A DNA stretch of 64,000 nt from Plasmodium coatneyi. Lineage: Eukaryota; Apicomplexa; Aconoidasida; Haemosporida; Plasmodiidae. Location of the stretch: NCBI RefSeq assembly GCF_001680005.1, contig NC_033557.1, forward strand, positions 806,001 to 870,000, given 5' to 3'. The notes under the pieces are model-generated. The model searched no databases. It was not told where the DNA came from and worked only from the letters and a program-made list of their open reading frames with translations. Position numbers and translations under genes: made by a program. This document shows, piece after piece, positions 1 to 12,845 of the stretch (position 1 is its first letter; the number at the start of each line of letters is the position of its first letter).

Positions 1-1972
1 ACAGGGGGGTTCTTGCGGCATGTCTGGGTTACTAGCAGCATAACAGTCATCTGCTTGCGGAGGTCGATAATTTTTAATATTATATGGAAATTTTTTCCTG
101 AAGGAACCTTTATTTAAATTCTTATACAATTCTAGAAAAGATTCATATCTATTTTCTCTGGTAATTTTGTTCCATAAGCAAATTCTGTTTTCGATAAAAC
201 GCTCGAAATCTTCAACAGAGTGACGTTTTTTTTGCATCAAAAAATGATTGAAGTCCTCACGGTCGCGCAGATCAAATTCGTTCATTACTTTATTAAGTTT
301 ATTATTCAGATGGGTCCAACATTTGGATCGTTCTTCATTTGGCAATTTAAATTGAGATGCTAACATGAAGGATATTTTGGACATGGTTTCCTTCATGAAG
401 AGGAAGTTTTCCTTCTGTTCTTCACATAATTCAAAAAAGATTTCCGCCATGTATTTTTTTGTCAATACGGGACCATTTGCGAAAATTCGTTTCTTCATTT
501 CTTCCGTATAATACACATAGGTGCTCGTGCTGTAGAAGAAGAACTCGATATTTTCCTCAGGCGTACGGGTTTCGCAGGACGTAGAATCTATTATCGTGCT
601 GGGCTTCTTCTTGCTGCCGTAAATTCCGTACTGTTTTTCTGGATCCTTTAAGTAATGTGCGTAAGGTGGATCATCAGAATCGTATGGATCGTAGGGGTCC
701 TGTGCATCACGTGGATCATCAGGATCGTATGGGTTATGGGCGTCCACTGGATCATATGGGTCTTGGGGGTCCTGTGGATCATATGGATCTTGGGGGTCCT
801 GTGGATCATATGGATCTTGGGGTTCCACTGGATCACATGTTTCTTGAGGGCTCACTGGATTATGTGGGTCTTGAGGGTTCACTGGATTATGTGGATCTTG
901 CGGGCTCACTGGATTATGTGGATCTTGCGGGCTCACTGGATTATGTGGGTCTTGAGGGCTCACTGGATTATGTGGGTCTTGAGGGTTCACTGGATCATGG
1001 GGATGGTGGGTATTCGATGGGTCACATGAACTGACGGGAGCATGCGGGTCGTGCGGATTACACGGATCAGGTGGGCAGTTCACACCAACGGGGGAGTGTA
1101 GATTATGGGAAACGAGCAGAACACGGGGTTCATTGGGATCCTTTTTCAACTCACTGTGTGTTGTTGCCTTGGCACACTCTTTTGTTTTTTTAGCCAATCT
1201 CCACCAGATTTCCTTCACTGATTTCTTCTCATTAGTAGCCTTCTTGTTATCCTTTTTTGATTTCTTATCATTTTCTGACTTCTTGTTGCTACTATTTACG
1301 AAGGCATCAATAACCAGGGGGATACAACCATTAGTTGGAGGCGGGGCAGTTGCTACCTGCGGCATATATACAAAAGGGACTGTGGTTCTTTCAACTAGCG
1401 ATCTCGAATGATGGACATCCTTTCGGGCGAATAGGCCATGCTGTGAGGGGCATTGGAAAAAAAAAAAAAAAGGGTTATCACATATGTGTAGGACAAAAGG
1501 GGATAATTTGGCAAGAACGCAACGTTCCTCGCATGAGTGCAACACACATTGTACATTTTGCTACATGGGCGTTGTAATTTAAGTATGTAAATGTACAAAA
1601 TGTTAATAAGGGGCAAGAAAAAAAAAAAAAGGGCCCTATTTCAGCGTATGCATTTCTTCGTTATGGCCTTACCAATGATAGGACATACAAAATAGCGAGA
1701 AGAGGTACGATTAGCACTTTGGGCTTAGGCAGGGCCCATTTCACGGAATTGTTTCTTCTTCCAGAGGCGTCATTTTTCTGGTTACTATCAGATGCCATAG
1801 GGGTGGTAATACAGTTTGCAGTGCGGTTTGTGGTTGTCTGTCCGTTTTTTCCTGCGCCTTTACCGGCTACCCTTGCTGTAGTTCGGCTTGTGACAAATCT
1901 TCTGAAACTCCTTTTGCACCCACCTACGGACTTCCACGTTGAAGGTACAGCTGACTGATCCTTAAGTGCCAT
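1..1972 (-). CDS. PHIST-domain exported protein, C-terminus beyond the left edge
   Basis: Two exons on the minus strand: exon 1 at 1972-1673 (100 codons, ends TTG before GTAAGG) and exon 2 from 1440 (after CCCTCACAG) to beyond position 1. Both junctions are phase 0 and the frame is open to the edge (480 codons seen). Exon 1 ends in a hydrophobic core (about residues 85-100), acting as a recessed signal. A canonical PEXEL, RSLVE, lies at residues 113-117, so export past the vacuole membrane after plasmepsin V cleavage is expected. Residues about 234-360 are Asp/Pro repeats of two kinds: DPHNPVSPQ and DPYDPQDPQ. Residues about 420-540 match the PHIST (PRESAN) helical pattern, with conserved aromatics and a ...FERFIENRICLWNKI... 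segment. PHIST proteins act in the host red cell, often at its cytoskeleton. The exact end and PHIST subtype cannot be seen. Confidence 0.9.
661..1040 (-). repeat. Asp/Pro-rich coding repeats of the PHIST gene
   Basis: The proximal part has 27-bp units encoding DPHNPVSPQ or DPHNPVNPQ, about six copies. The distal part has units encoding DPYDPQDPQ, about three clear copies, then degenerate DP motifs. The repeats are in frame with the PEXEL and PHIST domain. Open reading frames on the plus strand here are shadows of this repeat. Confidence 0.85.
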
Positions 1973-2860
1973 GCTTTAAAAAGTTATATTTTCGAAAGGC
2001 TCATAAAAGTGGGAACAAAAAAGGCACTTCCTCCTTCTATTGCTATATTTCTCCAATACGGTGCTATAAGGAACGAATGTTCCTGCGCGCGTGCGCGCTG
2101 TTCCAAGTTGTCTTATGGCAATGGCGAAGGTCCCATATACGTGAACATCTATTCACCTCTGTAGATGTAGGGGATCTGCAAAAAGAAAAAAGGAAAAAAG
2201 AAAAAAAGGGGGTTTTAATATTAGAAACTGTAACACGGCGAGGAAGAGAAAGTTATGTAAATTGGATTCAAAAAGGAAAAGATTCATCAAGCGGAAATTG
2301 GACGTGTCGACTTCGTGCAGATGCTATACTACTTCGGGGCGCAGAGTGGCATACACACATAAGGTGGGGCAGGGCTGATGACAGCACACCCGACCATGCT
2401 CACTTCCTTCAGTTGGTATTACTTTTATTTGGCACTATTTTCTCCAGAGTCAATTTCAGATCAAGTGAGTTTGAAGAGGAACAATGATATAGGGGGTTCT
2501 CATTAGGTAGAAGCTTTTTAGTAATGGGTTCCATCGAAATTTACCACTGATGTTTTCTCGTTATGTACGTATGTATAAAGGGGGAGAGTAAAAAGGCGGA
2601 GAAAAACAAGGGGGAGTAGGCATATATAAAATGTCCCTCGAATTATAAATCAGGTGGGGGGAATATAATGACATTCTATTATATGCAAATAGAAGTAATG
2701 ACAAACAAAATAGAAACAAGTTTGTTTTTTTTTTTTTTTTTCCCATATATAAACGACGGAAGAAAAGAAAAAAGATTTTCTCATTTGCGTAATTTTTCCA
2801 ACCTAGCAGTGATAAAATAGTGATAAAGGGCAATAGGAAGCTACAGGAAAGTGTAAACGT

Positions 2861-3220
2861 ACTGGCAAAGGTAAACACGTACTGGCAAAGGTAAACACGT
2901 ACTGGCAAAGGTAAACACGTACTGGCAAAGGTAAACACGTACTGGCAAAGGTAAACACGTACTGGCAAAGGTAAACACGTACTAGCAAAGGTAAACACGT
3001 ACTGGCAAAGGTAAACACGTACTGGCAAAGGTAAACACGTACTAGCAAAGGTAAACACGTACTAGCAAAGGTAAACACGTACTAGCAAAGGTAAACACGT
3101 ACTAGCAAAGGTAAACACGTACTAGCAAAGGTAAACACGTACTGGCAAAGGTAAACACGTACTGGCAAAGGTAAACACGTACTGGCAAAGGTAAACACGT
3201 ACTGCTAAAGGTAAACACAC
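2861..3220. repeat. 20-bp minisatellite, about 18 copies
   Basis: The unit actggcaaaggtaaacacgt is repeated head to tail with almost no change. A single variant position (actggc versus actagc) alternates along the array in blocks. The period is 20 bp, so the reading frame cycles through all three phases every 60 bp. That explains the long Cys/Phe/Val-rich open frames on the minus strand, which are not considered genes. Confidence 0.95.
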
Positions 3221-3423
3221 AGGAAAGTGTAAACATACAGGGAAAAGTAATGGTAAACGTAAAGTTAAAGGTAAACGTAAAGGTAAAAGTAAAGGTAAAC
3301 GTAAAGGTAAAAGTAAAGGTAAACGTAAACGTACAGGAAAGTGTAAACGCACAGGGAAAGGTAAACGTACAGGCAAAAGTAAACGTAAAGGTAAACGTAA
3401 ATGTAAAGGCAAAGGCGAACGCA
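3221..3423. repeat. Degenerate GTAAA(C/G)-type hexamer repeat
   Basis: This continues directly from the 20-bp minisatellite as irregular ggtaaa / cgtaaa / agtaaa hexamers with a few copies of acaggaaagtgtaaac. It looks like an older, decayed form of the same GGTAAAC core. Confidence 0.85.
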
Positions 3424-5732
3424 ATAACAACGATAGCTCTAATACAGCAGTGACGCTCGTGCGAACGGAGACGCGATAATAAAAAAAATTTTTTTTTTTT
3501 TTTCCGTCCCTAATTTTTCCATTGGGCTGCTTTAAAAAAATTGCACTTTCCTGTACAAACGGTTCGCTATTTAATCGTAGGGCTTTTCCTTTAAGAAAGA
3601 AATATATTTTTATTAGAGGATCCCTATCTTTTTAGTCGTGCGTTTTTTCATGCACGAGTCGAGGAATATTTTAATTGGAGCCATATTACGTAGCAAAGTC
3701 AAGTAACAAGCCTTCGTATTTTTTCCATACCGCCATTATATATGAATTCATATGAAGCTTATATATGTTTTATGTAGGTATCGCATAGAAGGACGCCATG
3801 ATTTGCTATTTTACATTTTACACATAGAAGATGCCTGCTTCATCCGCTTAACTATGAAAAATACATGCGGCCAATTTCCTGCCTTCATGCTAAACACACG
3901 GGGGGGGAGTTTTATAAACTATACTTACTGTACTATTATGCCGGCTGACCTTTTTGTCCAAAATACGATTGTGTAAAGACGTATGCAAATAAAATGGCAC
4001 AATTGCGAACGTGCTGTGCGGGAGTTCCTGGCGTTATATATTTTCGGGGGTCCCATCTTTTCCCCCAATTTTCCATAAAAAATTATGCGTAAAAAAAAAA
4101 AAAAAAAAAACAGCTCCCGTAAATACATACATGTAGGTGTGTTAAACGCTTTCACTTGATTTAATTTTTCTTCATTAAAAATATTATTTATCGCAAAATA
4201 AGTTGCTCCGTTTTATCTTTTTCTGGCGAAATGGGTTATAAAAAAAAAGGCGTCTTTTTTTTTTTTAATTATTTTTTTCCCCCCCCGAATTCGGGAGTTC
4301 TTTATTTTGACGTGTAGCTAGATTCCACACAAGTGGACACTACAGGCGTTGCTGCTTGGCGTTACGATATCTGTATCGGTGTGTGCGTGTGGGGGGCTAG
4401 GGTGGTGTTTGACTTCATCATGATGCCACTGCGTAGAGCTGCGCTAAGGGGCATCAAGGATGGAGCCTTCCAATTGGAACAAAATGAGACAAAAAAATGA
4501 TATAAAGTAAAGTGAGAAACGATTTCCCAAAACAGGGATGGGTCACTGCACCAATTCAGTTCACCCGTACACATGAACTGTAAAGGTGGGCGGATGAGCA
4601 GCGATAGCCGTGTAAAAGCTGCACAGTGGACTTTTTTTTTTTTTTTTCCAACTGAGACTAGTTAGGTCAATATAGAATCCTAAATCGGCAAAAGTTGCCA
4701 CCATGGGGAAAAGAGTGCACCAAAAAAAGAGAGAGAGAAAAAAAGCATTGCACTATGCTACAGTACGATAAACTACACCTGGTCCCCTTTGGAGGAAATA
4801 ACTCCATGTTCCTTCTGTTTTAATGAACGTACGTGGTGGTGGAACCGCGTTATGTTTTGTTCGTCCGTTGGTGCATGACGCCGTTTGGTCGTTTCCATTT
4901 TTAGCACTTACAACGTAAACTCATTTGAGGACACATAAAGGGTGAATTTTTTTTTTTTTGTGTGCCTCCCTCGGGGAAGGGGCTTCACAAGTTGATGCAC
5001 GAAATGAGAACGCAACAAATTGGCACACGCTTTTGTACGTAAATACGTAAGTAGAAGCACATATATAGAAAATTTCACTGTATATATAGCGGGGCAGAGG
5101 GACAGTGATTTACCACCACCCTTGGCAAAACTGACGCAGAGGTGGTGCTTTAAAAGTACGCCTGGGCGTCACACCTAATTTGAGATAGCGGACATATGCT
5201 TAATCGGGGCAGTGTTTTTTTGTGCGCAACTTGGCTCAGTTGCGGTGAATCAAAATTCGGTACGTAAACAAAAAGGGGCGGGTACGCGGGCAGAAAATTC
5301 AGTCCAATCAGGGCAAAAAAGAACAGAAAAATTAACGGGAAAAAAGGGGACGAAAAATGAAAACATCAAAGTGCTGTGCGCCATGAAGCATCACGTGTAG
5401 ATATATTATAAAAATATAAAATAAGCGGGGTTATTAAAAATGTTATTTCGCCGTATTAGCGACATTTGCGACATTTGCGGCAAATATGGCATGACGCGCA
5501 GCACATATACATGCAGAGATGTTCATACAAATACTGGGGGAGACGGAGCACCACATGGTGCACTTACCCTTCCATAAAGGACAGGCACGTATATAGCCTG
5601 ATGTGCTTCATTGGATATAGCCTGTACATTCTTCTTCTCTCGATTCACATTTTTATGTTAACTGCTAATTGCAGTAACTACGTGGTAACAGTTCATGGTT
5701 GCACAGGTTCTTTCTTTTTCCTTTTCGTTTCA

Positions 5733-6047
5733 TTAATGTTTTTGGTACTTAATCCAACTGGTATTCGTCACCACGTAGAATACCAGGTATAATAATAAAA
5801 ACTTGGTCAATGGGTGGGTTCTAAGTGCACCAAACATATTGCAAATATTGTATAAGAAAACAACTGCAAAAATAGAGAATAGAACAAAAATGGTGGTAAC
5901 GTCATTGGGGACACGAACATTTTTCATTACTTGATCCATGAATTCTTTATACTCCATAAAGTCTCCCTTGATGTCCGGCAGGAGCTTCTCGGCGGTGCTG
6001 TGTATCTGCTCGGACCATTCTCCCATTAATTTTATGTTTTGCTCCAT
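5733..6047 (-). CDS. Small two-TM membrane protein
   Basis: A single-exon frame of 104 residues. I chose the ATG at 6047; the open frame extends five codons upstream but only to GTG. The N-terminal half is soluble and amphipathic (begins MEQNIKLMGEW). It is followed by a hydrophobic segment around residues 53-74 and a second around 85-100, giving a helical hairpin with a short basic tail. Unlike the spurious frames nearby, composition is balanced and not driven by homopolymers. No PEXEL is seen. I do not recognise the family. It could instead be the first exon of a longer gene, but no good GT donor follows the first hydrophobic segment. It sits between the PHIST gene and another exported-type gene on the same strand. 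Confidence 0.6.
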   Translation of the reverse strand: MEQNIKLMGEWSEQIHSTAEKLLPDIKGDFMEYKEFMDQVMKNVRVPNDVTTIFVLFSIFAVVFLYNICNMFGALRTHPLTKFLLLYLVFYVVTNTSWIKYQKH

Positions 6048-7848
6048 TGTGGTGGTGGGCACGTTTCGTTGGTGACACGTCTCTTTGCAGATGCGTCTAG
6101 CGGATGTATCTAGGGGATGTATCTAAGTGGATGTATCTAAGCGGTTATATTATTCCTCTGACGGAGGTTTGAAGGATGTACTACGATGCCGCTTCTACGT
6201 ATAGGAGATTGCGTCTTCTGGGGGATACCTCATGCTAATATAATTGCGATGCTGAAAAATGCGTTTTTTATAGTTTGCGCTTCTTAGATCTTACATCTTA
6301 CTGCCTTCTCTAGGCGCATACGCATGCATACGTATTATTATAATCGTAGGTATACAAATATACATGTACCTATTTTTCATGGATACGAATATATCGAAAT
6401 GGTTGCGCGCGAAAAGTTGAAAGGATTTTCGTAATAATATAAACCTGATAAAATCTGATTAAATGGGCTAAATAACAAAATTAAAAAAAAAAAAAAAAAA
6501 AAAAATATCAGTCGACGCAATCAAAGGGAAAAAAAAGTAACGTCATTTTCAACGTCCATATATTGTAGAATGCGCACCAGGCGTTACATCGCCCTTTTCT
6601 TGTTAACGAAGCGAGAAAAAAAAAACAGCTCATTTCTAAAGAGGCTGTAAAAAAAAAATGGAGAAACAATTCCCATTTGTGATTAAAACTACGTTTAAAA
6701 AAAAAAAAAAAAAAACACTTTAGCAGTTTTTTTGCGACAAATTAAAATGTTGAATCAAATTGGAATATTTTACAAAGAGGAAAAAAAAGGAGGGAGAGAA
6801 TTTTAAAGCGTTAAAAAAAAAACAAACAAATGAAATAAAACTGTTTTTAGCATCTATGGCAAATAAGTTCGACAGCCATTTAAAGAAAAGAAAATAAAAG
6901 TAGCAAAAATAAAATAGAACAAAATAAAACGAAACACATCAGGGTTCTTAATTTGAATAAACTGTATAGAGGAATAAATAGAATAAAGCAACGGTACAAA
7001 AAAAAGTAATGTAAAAACGAAGGGAGAATTGTGTTTTTCTTGTATCTGTTCATGCTTTTTTCATCATCCTCATCTTCTTCTCCTTCAATAAAAATCGGGA
7101 TAGAGGCTAAACACAAGCGCACGTCGTGCAAATATAGAAAAGTGCATACATAAGCATCTGTATCAACTTTTGAAGTACGCCCGTTCTTGTCAAAAAGGGG
7201 AAGATGACTTTGCTAGTCAGTGAGGACGTCTCTAAAGCCACTTTTCGGTGCGTATAAGAAGTTCTTTCGGGATTGCTGGTTGGTTCAATACGACTTCCTC
7301 ACCACTGGCACTCCGTTCTGGAGATTCTCGTTCTTAGCATGGCATAACCCCACTTAAGTAAAGAGTAAGGGAAAAAAAAAAGCACCCTCATTTAGGGAAG
7401 TGCGCCTAGACATGTACATAGCCATGCATGCATAGGTATATGTACGTGCGTGGACATGAGTTACTGCGATTTGGAGAATTGACAGAGTCTACCAATCGGG
7501 TGGGAGATTTGAAAAAAAAAATCGTCACTACGACGTTCTTTTCCGGTGTCCCGTCCCTTCTCATGCCATGCTATGCCATGCCGTGCCATTTTTCCTTTCT
7601 CATTTTTTTCCCTTAATGAGTAATTTGCATAATACAAATATATTTGCTTGGTCAAACTGTTAGCATCAGCGTGGGAGTCCAATGTCTCGGAATACGAATA
7701 TTACATCTACGGAGTTGATACATATATGTAGGTGGGTTGTTTTATCAACATATATACATAGATGAAGGGAGAGAGTTCTTAACCATTCTTTTTTTTTTTC
7801 TAGAAAAGTGAATCTAAGCGGGGGAAAGAGGTGGCCTTTTCATCCCCT
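6048..7848. other. AT-rich intergenic region
   Basis: A long poly(A) tract near 6481-6505 and further A or T runs are present. No gene is supported. The minus-strand frame at 6880-7131 starts only at TTG and is a low-complexity hydrophobic translation of A/T-rich DNA. Confidence 0.6.
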
Positions 7849-8877
7849 TCACACTTCCGTGATAAGAAGCTCTGATCGTTTCATCAACTCTATGTCCCAT
7901 TCTTCCTTCACTAAATTTAAGAACCACCCAAAATCATCATTGGCCCAGTAGAGTAAATCCTGAGATACACATTCCCTAGCCTCAAGGGAAAGAGTTTCGT
8001 CATTTAAGAATCTATTTAAATCCGCATGTATGCTTTCTAAGTATACGTACCAGCCTCGGTTCCACATTTCATCTCTCCAGGTGACATCCATGAAGTATCC
8101 ATCTGTGTAGGCGACATATTGGTTAACCATATTTTGCACTGTCTGATTCCAGTTGTTACTGACTCTGGTATAGAGCTCATTGAAATCTGTGTTGTTTGTG
8201 TTGTTCTGTTGTTCTGTTTGTTCTGTTTCTTGTGGTGCTTCTCCTTGATCTACGTTATGCGTTGGGTATATTGAAAAGAGGGTTATATAATTGTACATAT
8301 CTTCATCGCCCTCTGCAAATAGTAGTCCGGTTTCTTCCATGGGAGTCAAGCGCTGTGCTTCCAGAATACGTTCAGCTCTTTTTTCCCTTCGTTTGCATGC
8401 ATCGGAGGGAGGACTGACGGGGGGTATGAAAAAGGGGGGGACACCGATTAGATGTGGAGGCGCGTCGTTGAATCGGTTGCAGTGCACAGCAGCTGCACGG
8501 ATATCCTAGCTGATCTAATTGACCTGACTGACGAATCAATCCTTTGGTCGAAGATGATTGCACCCCCCATGATTCGTTCTCTACTGCGTGATGCAAGCGG
8601 GCAGCCGCTTTACGTAAACGTGCCAGGGGGTGACACGGAAAAGGAAAAAAAAAAAAAAGGTGTACACTTACCTCATGTCATAGGAGAAGGGGGGCTGCCA
8701 GAATGCAAAGATCAGCGCAACGACGTTCATAACAAGCATAACGGTATTCATTTTTGCACGTCTGTAGTTTGGTCTGGAGGAATTTACATGTGGACCTGTG
8801 GAGCACGTGGACTCTTTTACTTTATCTGTTATATTACTAGAATGAGAAGTATTAGTTACTGATTTGTGGGAAGCCAT
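7849..8877 (-). CDS. Exported-type protein, possibly PHIST-like
   Basis: Two exons: 8877-8672 (68 codons plus two bases, donor AG|GTAAGT) and 8413-7849 (acceptor CCGTCAG). The split codon AG|T gives Ser69, a phase-2 junction that restores one frame of about 256 residues. Exon 1 has a Ser/Thr-rich head and a hydrophobic core near residues 44-60, a recessed signal as in PHIST genes. Soon after the junction, RILEA at 84-88 occupies the PEXEL place but lacks the acidic fifth residue. The C-terminal 110 residues are helical and rich in Trp (about eight) and acidic residues, broadly resembling a PHIST fold. I cannot confirm that without a profile search. The safest label is Plasmodium exported protein of unknown function. 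Confidence 0.75.
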
Positions 8878-11800
8878 CCTGATGAACTATCTTGTTTGTT
8901 TTGGTTTTTCTTTACGAAATTAGGCGTCAGCTTTAGGGATGCGGGCGATTTTGCAAGGGGGTAACACAACCTTTTTTTTCTCTCTTTCTAAGGGGTAATA
9001 AGTAAAATATAAGCATATATGTAGAGAAAAGTATGCATAAAAAAAAAAAAATGGCTAGTATTTGTACAGATAGTGGTAGATTTTGTTTCTCTAAAAAGGT
9101 AAAACTGGGCTTTGTCATTTATTTATGTTAATTTTACTTTTATTTGTCGCTTCAAATTTGCGAAGAGAAAAGCTGGCCGGCGGGTGGTAAAAAGGAATAT
9201 AAATACGAGTACAAATAAAAATACAAATATAAATATTAATACAAATATTAATACAAATATTAATACAAATATAAATATTAATATTAATATGAGTGCAAAT
9301 ATGAATGCAAACTTTGAGGAAGCAAAAATAAAATCAGCTTTATAATTTTTCTAAAGAAAAAAATATATTCATCAGCGCGACAGAAACAAGTTAGGTTAGA
9401 AGTGAGCTGGTGGTGGCTTATTGTTGTTCTGTTTTGCTCTGCTTCGTTTTGTTATGTTCTGTTTTATTTTCTTTCAGCCATTAGAAGGAGTAGGTAGGTT
9501 ATTATTAAGCGTGTCAAAAAAAAAAATAAATAAAATAACGCCAGGAAGACTACTCTAAAATTAAAAGGAAGATTTTTTCAGTTAGAATAAAAAAAAAAAA
9601 GAATTGTATCCTTCAAATGGTTGCCTTCTACAACGCATGATGAGGTGCATATATAAATGTATATATGCATGTACATTGCAGGCCGGATGACAAATATCTT
9701 TTGCCTATTTTGTTTGCGCGTTTTTACGCATATTTACGTGCAGCATTGCGTTGGGCTCTGAAAATATTTTTTTCAATTTTGCTCTTTCGAGGGACGCTGC
9801 ATAAGGATTTTATGCTTCAAGTTAGTCCGCTTCCAAACAGAAGATTTTTTTTTTTTTTTTTAGCTATTACTACTTTTAAGCGCAGGTGAAAAAAAAAAAA
9901 TATATATCGTAGCATTAGGCGCATTTATATATGAAACGAAAAATAGGTGGTGATGGTGGAGGGTAATAATTGAATAGAAAAAAACCCTGCAATCTGAAAG
10001 TAGTGTTGCCGTACTGCACAGTTCGTTCAGTTGATCCATAGATGCGAGGTGGTACTTTTACGTAACATTGATATATAAATATTACATACGTTGTGTCGCC
10101 ATATATTTTGGGGTGCGCCTTATTTGTGACGCCAGAAAATGGCATTGAAGGCAGAGAGCCAGCCCCGTTCGGTGGGTATTTTTTGGAAGGAAGAAAAAAA
10201 TTCCAATCCAAGCCTCAAAAAGTTGTTGGGGGGCAGGCAAGAAGTTGCTTTTATAGCATTTACTTATGCACTGATATAAGTATGGCATATGTTTTGCCCA
10301 TCTGTGAGGGATGGGAAGAGCTCACTAATTTCAGTGCCGCTATGTTTTGTTCACGCCCGAGCGGCCCTAGGTCCTCCTTGTCAGCGTGCAATTCGAACAG
10401 GTGCATATGTTAAAGCACATGCTGCCCTTAAAACGTAGTGTACGCCTAAAATACTAAGTAAACGAAAAAAAAAAGGTAAACGCAGAAAAAGAAAGAATTA
10501 TAAAATAATAAAAATGGTAAAATTGTTAATGGGGTAAAGATTTATCGAGAAGGGGTTGGAAGAAACACATACACTTAACACGTTCCCTTAAAAAATAAAA
10601 GGTTCTCACTTTTTGGCATTTTCAATTGTCATTTTTTTTTTTACTAAACATATTGTTCATTTTTTCGTTTGGAAAAAAAGAAGAAAAAAATATATTTCTT
10701 CTCTTCGCCTGTTTGTTAGTTCCTCTTATAATAACAACTGAACGAATATACGATGTGAGAAATGTCCGAAGCTTGATACCAGGGCGCTTTGTTGATAACC
10801 CCTTTTCCATCCGCACTGTGCATTGTATGTGTATTTGTAATGTGGGGCTCTTCCTGTCAGTTAGTTTTTACCCATTGGGGTTTGCACTTGGCTGTGCATC
10901 GCAGGGGAAGTGTGACGGGGTGAAAAATAATCTAACCGGAGTGAAGAAAAAGAAAAGCAGTTTTTATATATACATAATATAACATTTATCACGTATAATA
11001 AAATGACAAAAAAATAATGGTAATGCATTGCTAGAAAAAGTATGACTTAGGGGAGGTGCCCAATATTTATGCCCACGTGAATGTGTAAATGCACGCGCGT
11101 GATTTGCGAGTAGGAGGAGGGCCCCCATATACTTGGCATAAAGAGAAGTAGTAGTTGCACAAAGGGATATGTGAAAAGAGTGAAAAAAAGAGAAAAGAAA
11201 AAGCTGATTTTGGATCAACAAAAGGGCAAGCAGTAATTATATCCCCCTCGCGCATCACACCTTGTGACGAATTTTTGTGGAATGCTTTTTATCTCTTTTA
11301 GCCATTCCAGCGTGGCATATATATTGCGCCAATTGTGCGTCAATTTGTGCGCCGCATGTCTCCAACAGTGAAAGTGCAATCCCCGCGGAGTAGTTTTAGC
11401 CGACAGTTATAAAAATATTTTTTTAAAACTTCCTACCCTAGAAGGGTGCGAGTGCTTTCCTAGCCCCTAGAGGCATGCATTTGTTCGTTTTCGTCCGATA
11501 GGTGCAGCAGCGTTGGAGTTGTTAACCTCTTCTTTTTTAATTCGATAATGAGCAGCCATCAGAAGGTGCGCGTTTTTTTGGAAGTTCGCCAGGGGAAATA
11601 AACGGCATGGAGAATTTGTGCTTCCTCACGAATGTGACAAATGGGGACGGGACTGAGGGGGCGTTTCGTTTCACTATAAACACAAAGGTTGGCACCCAGT
11701 TCGTAACACACCACTGCGTCCATATTTTAGTTAGCAGAGGAATGAGCCTAAATGTCGACCAACCATATTGCAGTCGTTCATTTTTACTTCTATCATGAAA

Positions 11801-12845
11801 AAAACAAAATTAATGAAGGAAGGAAATCTGCTCACACGAGAAAAGGTGTTTAAGTGGTCACCCCACACGGATGTAAGATTACTGCGTACCGAGTGAAATA
11901 GCATATAGGGATAAGATAGCATTCCCCCCCTTTTTTTTTTTTTCTTTTTTTTTGTGCCATTCCAATTAGGTAGTTAGAATTTTATTTCCCTTTTTCGTAT
12001 GTTCGGTTGCTGCTCCTTTGGGGGGAAAAAATTACCTAACTGGTAAAAAAGGACGTGACAACTGTACAATGTTGGGAGGAGAACATATATTGGCATTGAT
12101 ATGGAGTCAATTATTTTTATTAAAAAAAAAAAAAAAAATCCACCTCATCGCATACTCTTCGTTCGGTAAAGGCCACGCGCAGATGTAGCGAAAAATTGTA
12201 TTATTGTAATGCATGTAAGGATGATAATATGCGTGATGAGGGTGGTGGTGACGCTGACATAGTTACGCGTTTTTGGCCATTTTAGGAATGTTCTTCCAAC
12301 CTCTATTGGCATGTGCATTTATGGCACTTCAGCTGTATCGGTTTCTCCATTGCCTGCTGCATAGGTCGGTGTTTATTGCTTCTTTTTGCAACCTACTTGT
12401 GGCACCTTTAGAACACCCTTTTTCTACTGCCACTTCCAGAACAAATCTAACGCGCTATATAGTGCGGTTCTACTAGTGACGTGTCGCAGAGGAGCATTTT
12501 TACGATTCCTTAAATTGTTCCTTTTGCATGAATTTTATAATTATTTCTTCTCTGCTCAGCAAGTTCATTTTTTTTTTTTTTTTTTTTTTTGTATTTGCGG
12601 GGGAAGAAAACACAGCCATTCCACCATGCGGTGGACTGCTCAACATATAAAGGAGCGCATTTATAGGCCCCGGACATGCGATCCGCGCACGTGCGTATGG
12701 GTAACCACCCTGAGAGACAAAGGAATACCCCGCTTCAGCGCTAAAAAGGGAACGTAAAAAAGAAAAAATATATATATAATAAAGAGGGCTAAAAGAGACT
12801 CCCCATTTCGTGTTTCCCCTTTCTAACCTTTTAAAAGGGAGCAAA
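8878..12845. other. AT-rich intergenic region
   Basis: Almost 4 kb with no supportable gene, between divergent neighbours. It contains A/T homopolymers (for example 9848-9861, 10630, 11930-11952 and 12121-12139) and a short AAATATTAATAC repeat near 9200-9310. The short open frames here lack ATG starts with splice partners. Confidence 0.6.
9198..9312. repeat. Acaaatattaat-type tandem repeat
   Basis: Repeated acaaatatta / ataaatatta units of about 12 bp. The asparagine/isoleucine-rich frame across it is a repeat translation, not a supported gene. Confidence 0.7.

Larger units (their letters stand above)
1973..5732. other. Intergenic region with minisatellite
   Basis: No gene could be supported. 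The region holds many A or T runs (for example near 2720, 3490, 4090 and 4630) and a minisatellite block described separately. Open frames at 1966-2487 and 5212-5400 lack a convincing ATG, splice signals or family likeness. Confidence 0.6.

Noticed and set aside
1966..2487. A 173-codon plus-strand open frame
   Set aside because: It starts only at GTG, overlaps the 5' end of the PHIST exon 1 on the other strand, and its composition follows the DNA rather than a protein family.
2561..3430. Long Cys/Phe/Val/Leu-rich open frames on the minus strand
   Set aside because: They are translations of a 20-bp tandem repeat that is free of stops in every phase; there is no start, splice or family evidence.
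7423..7432. CATGCATGCA, like the TGCATGCA site of an AP2 factor (also near 34850 and 52452)
   Set aside because: The sites lie downstream of or far from supported starts, and the palindrome is common enough that a regulatory call is not justified.
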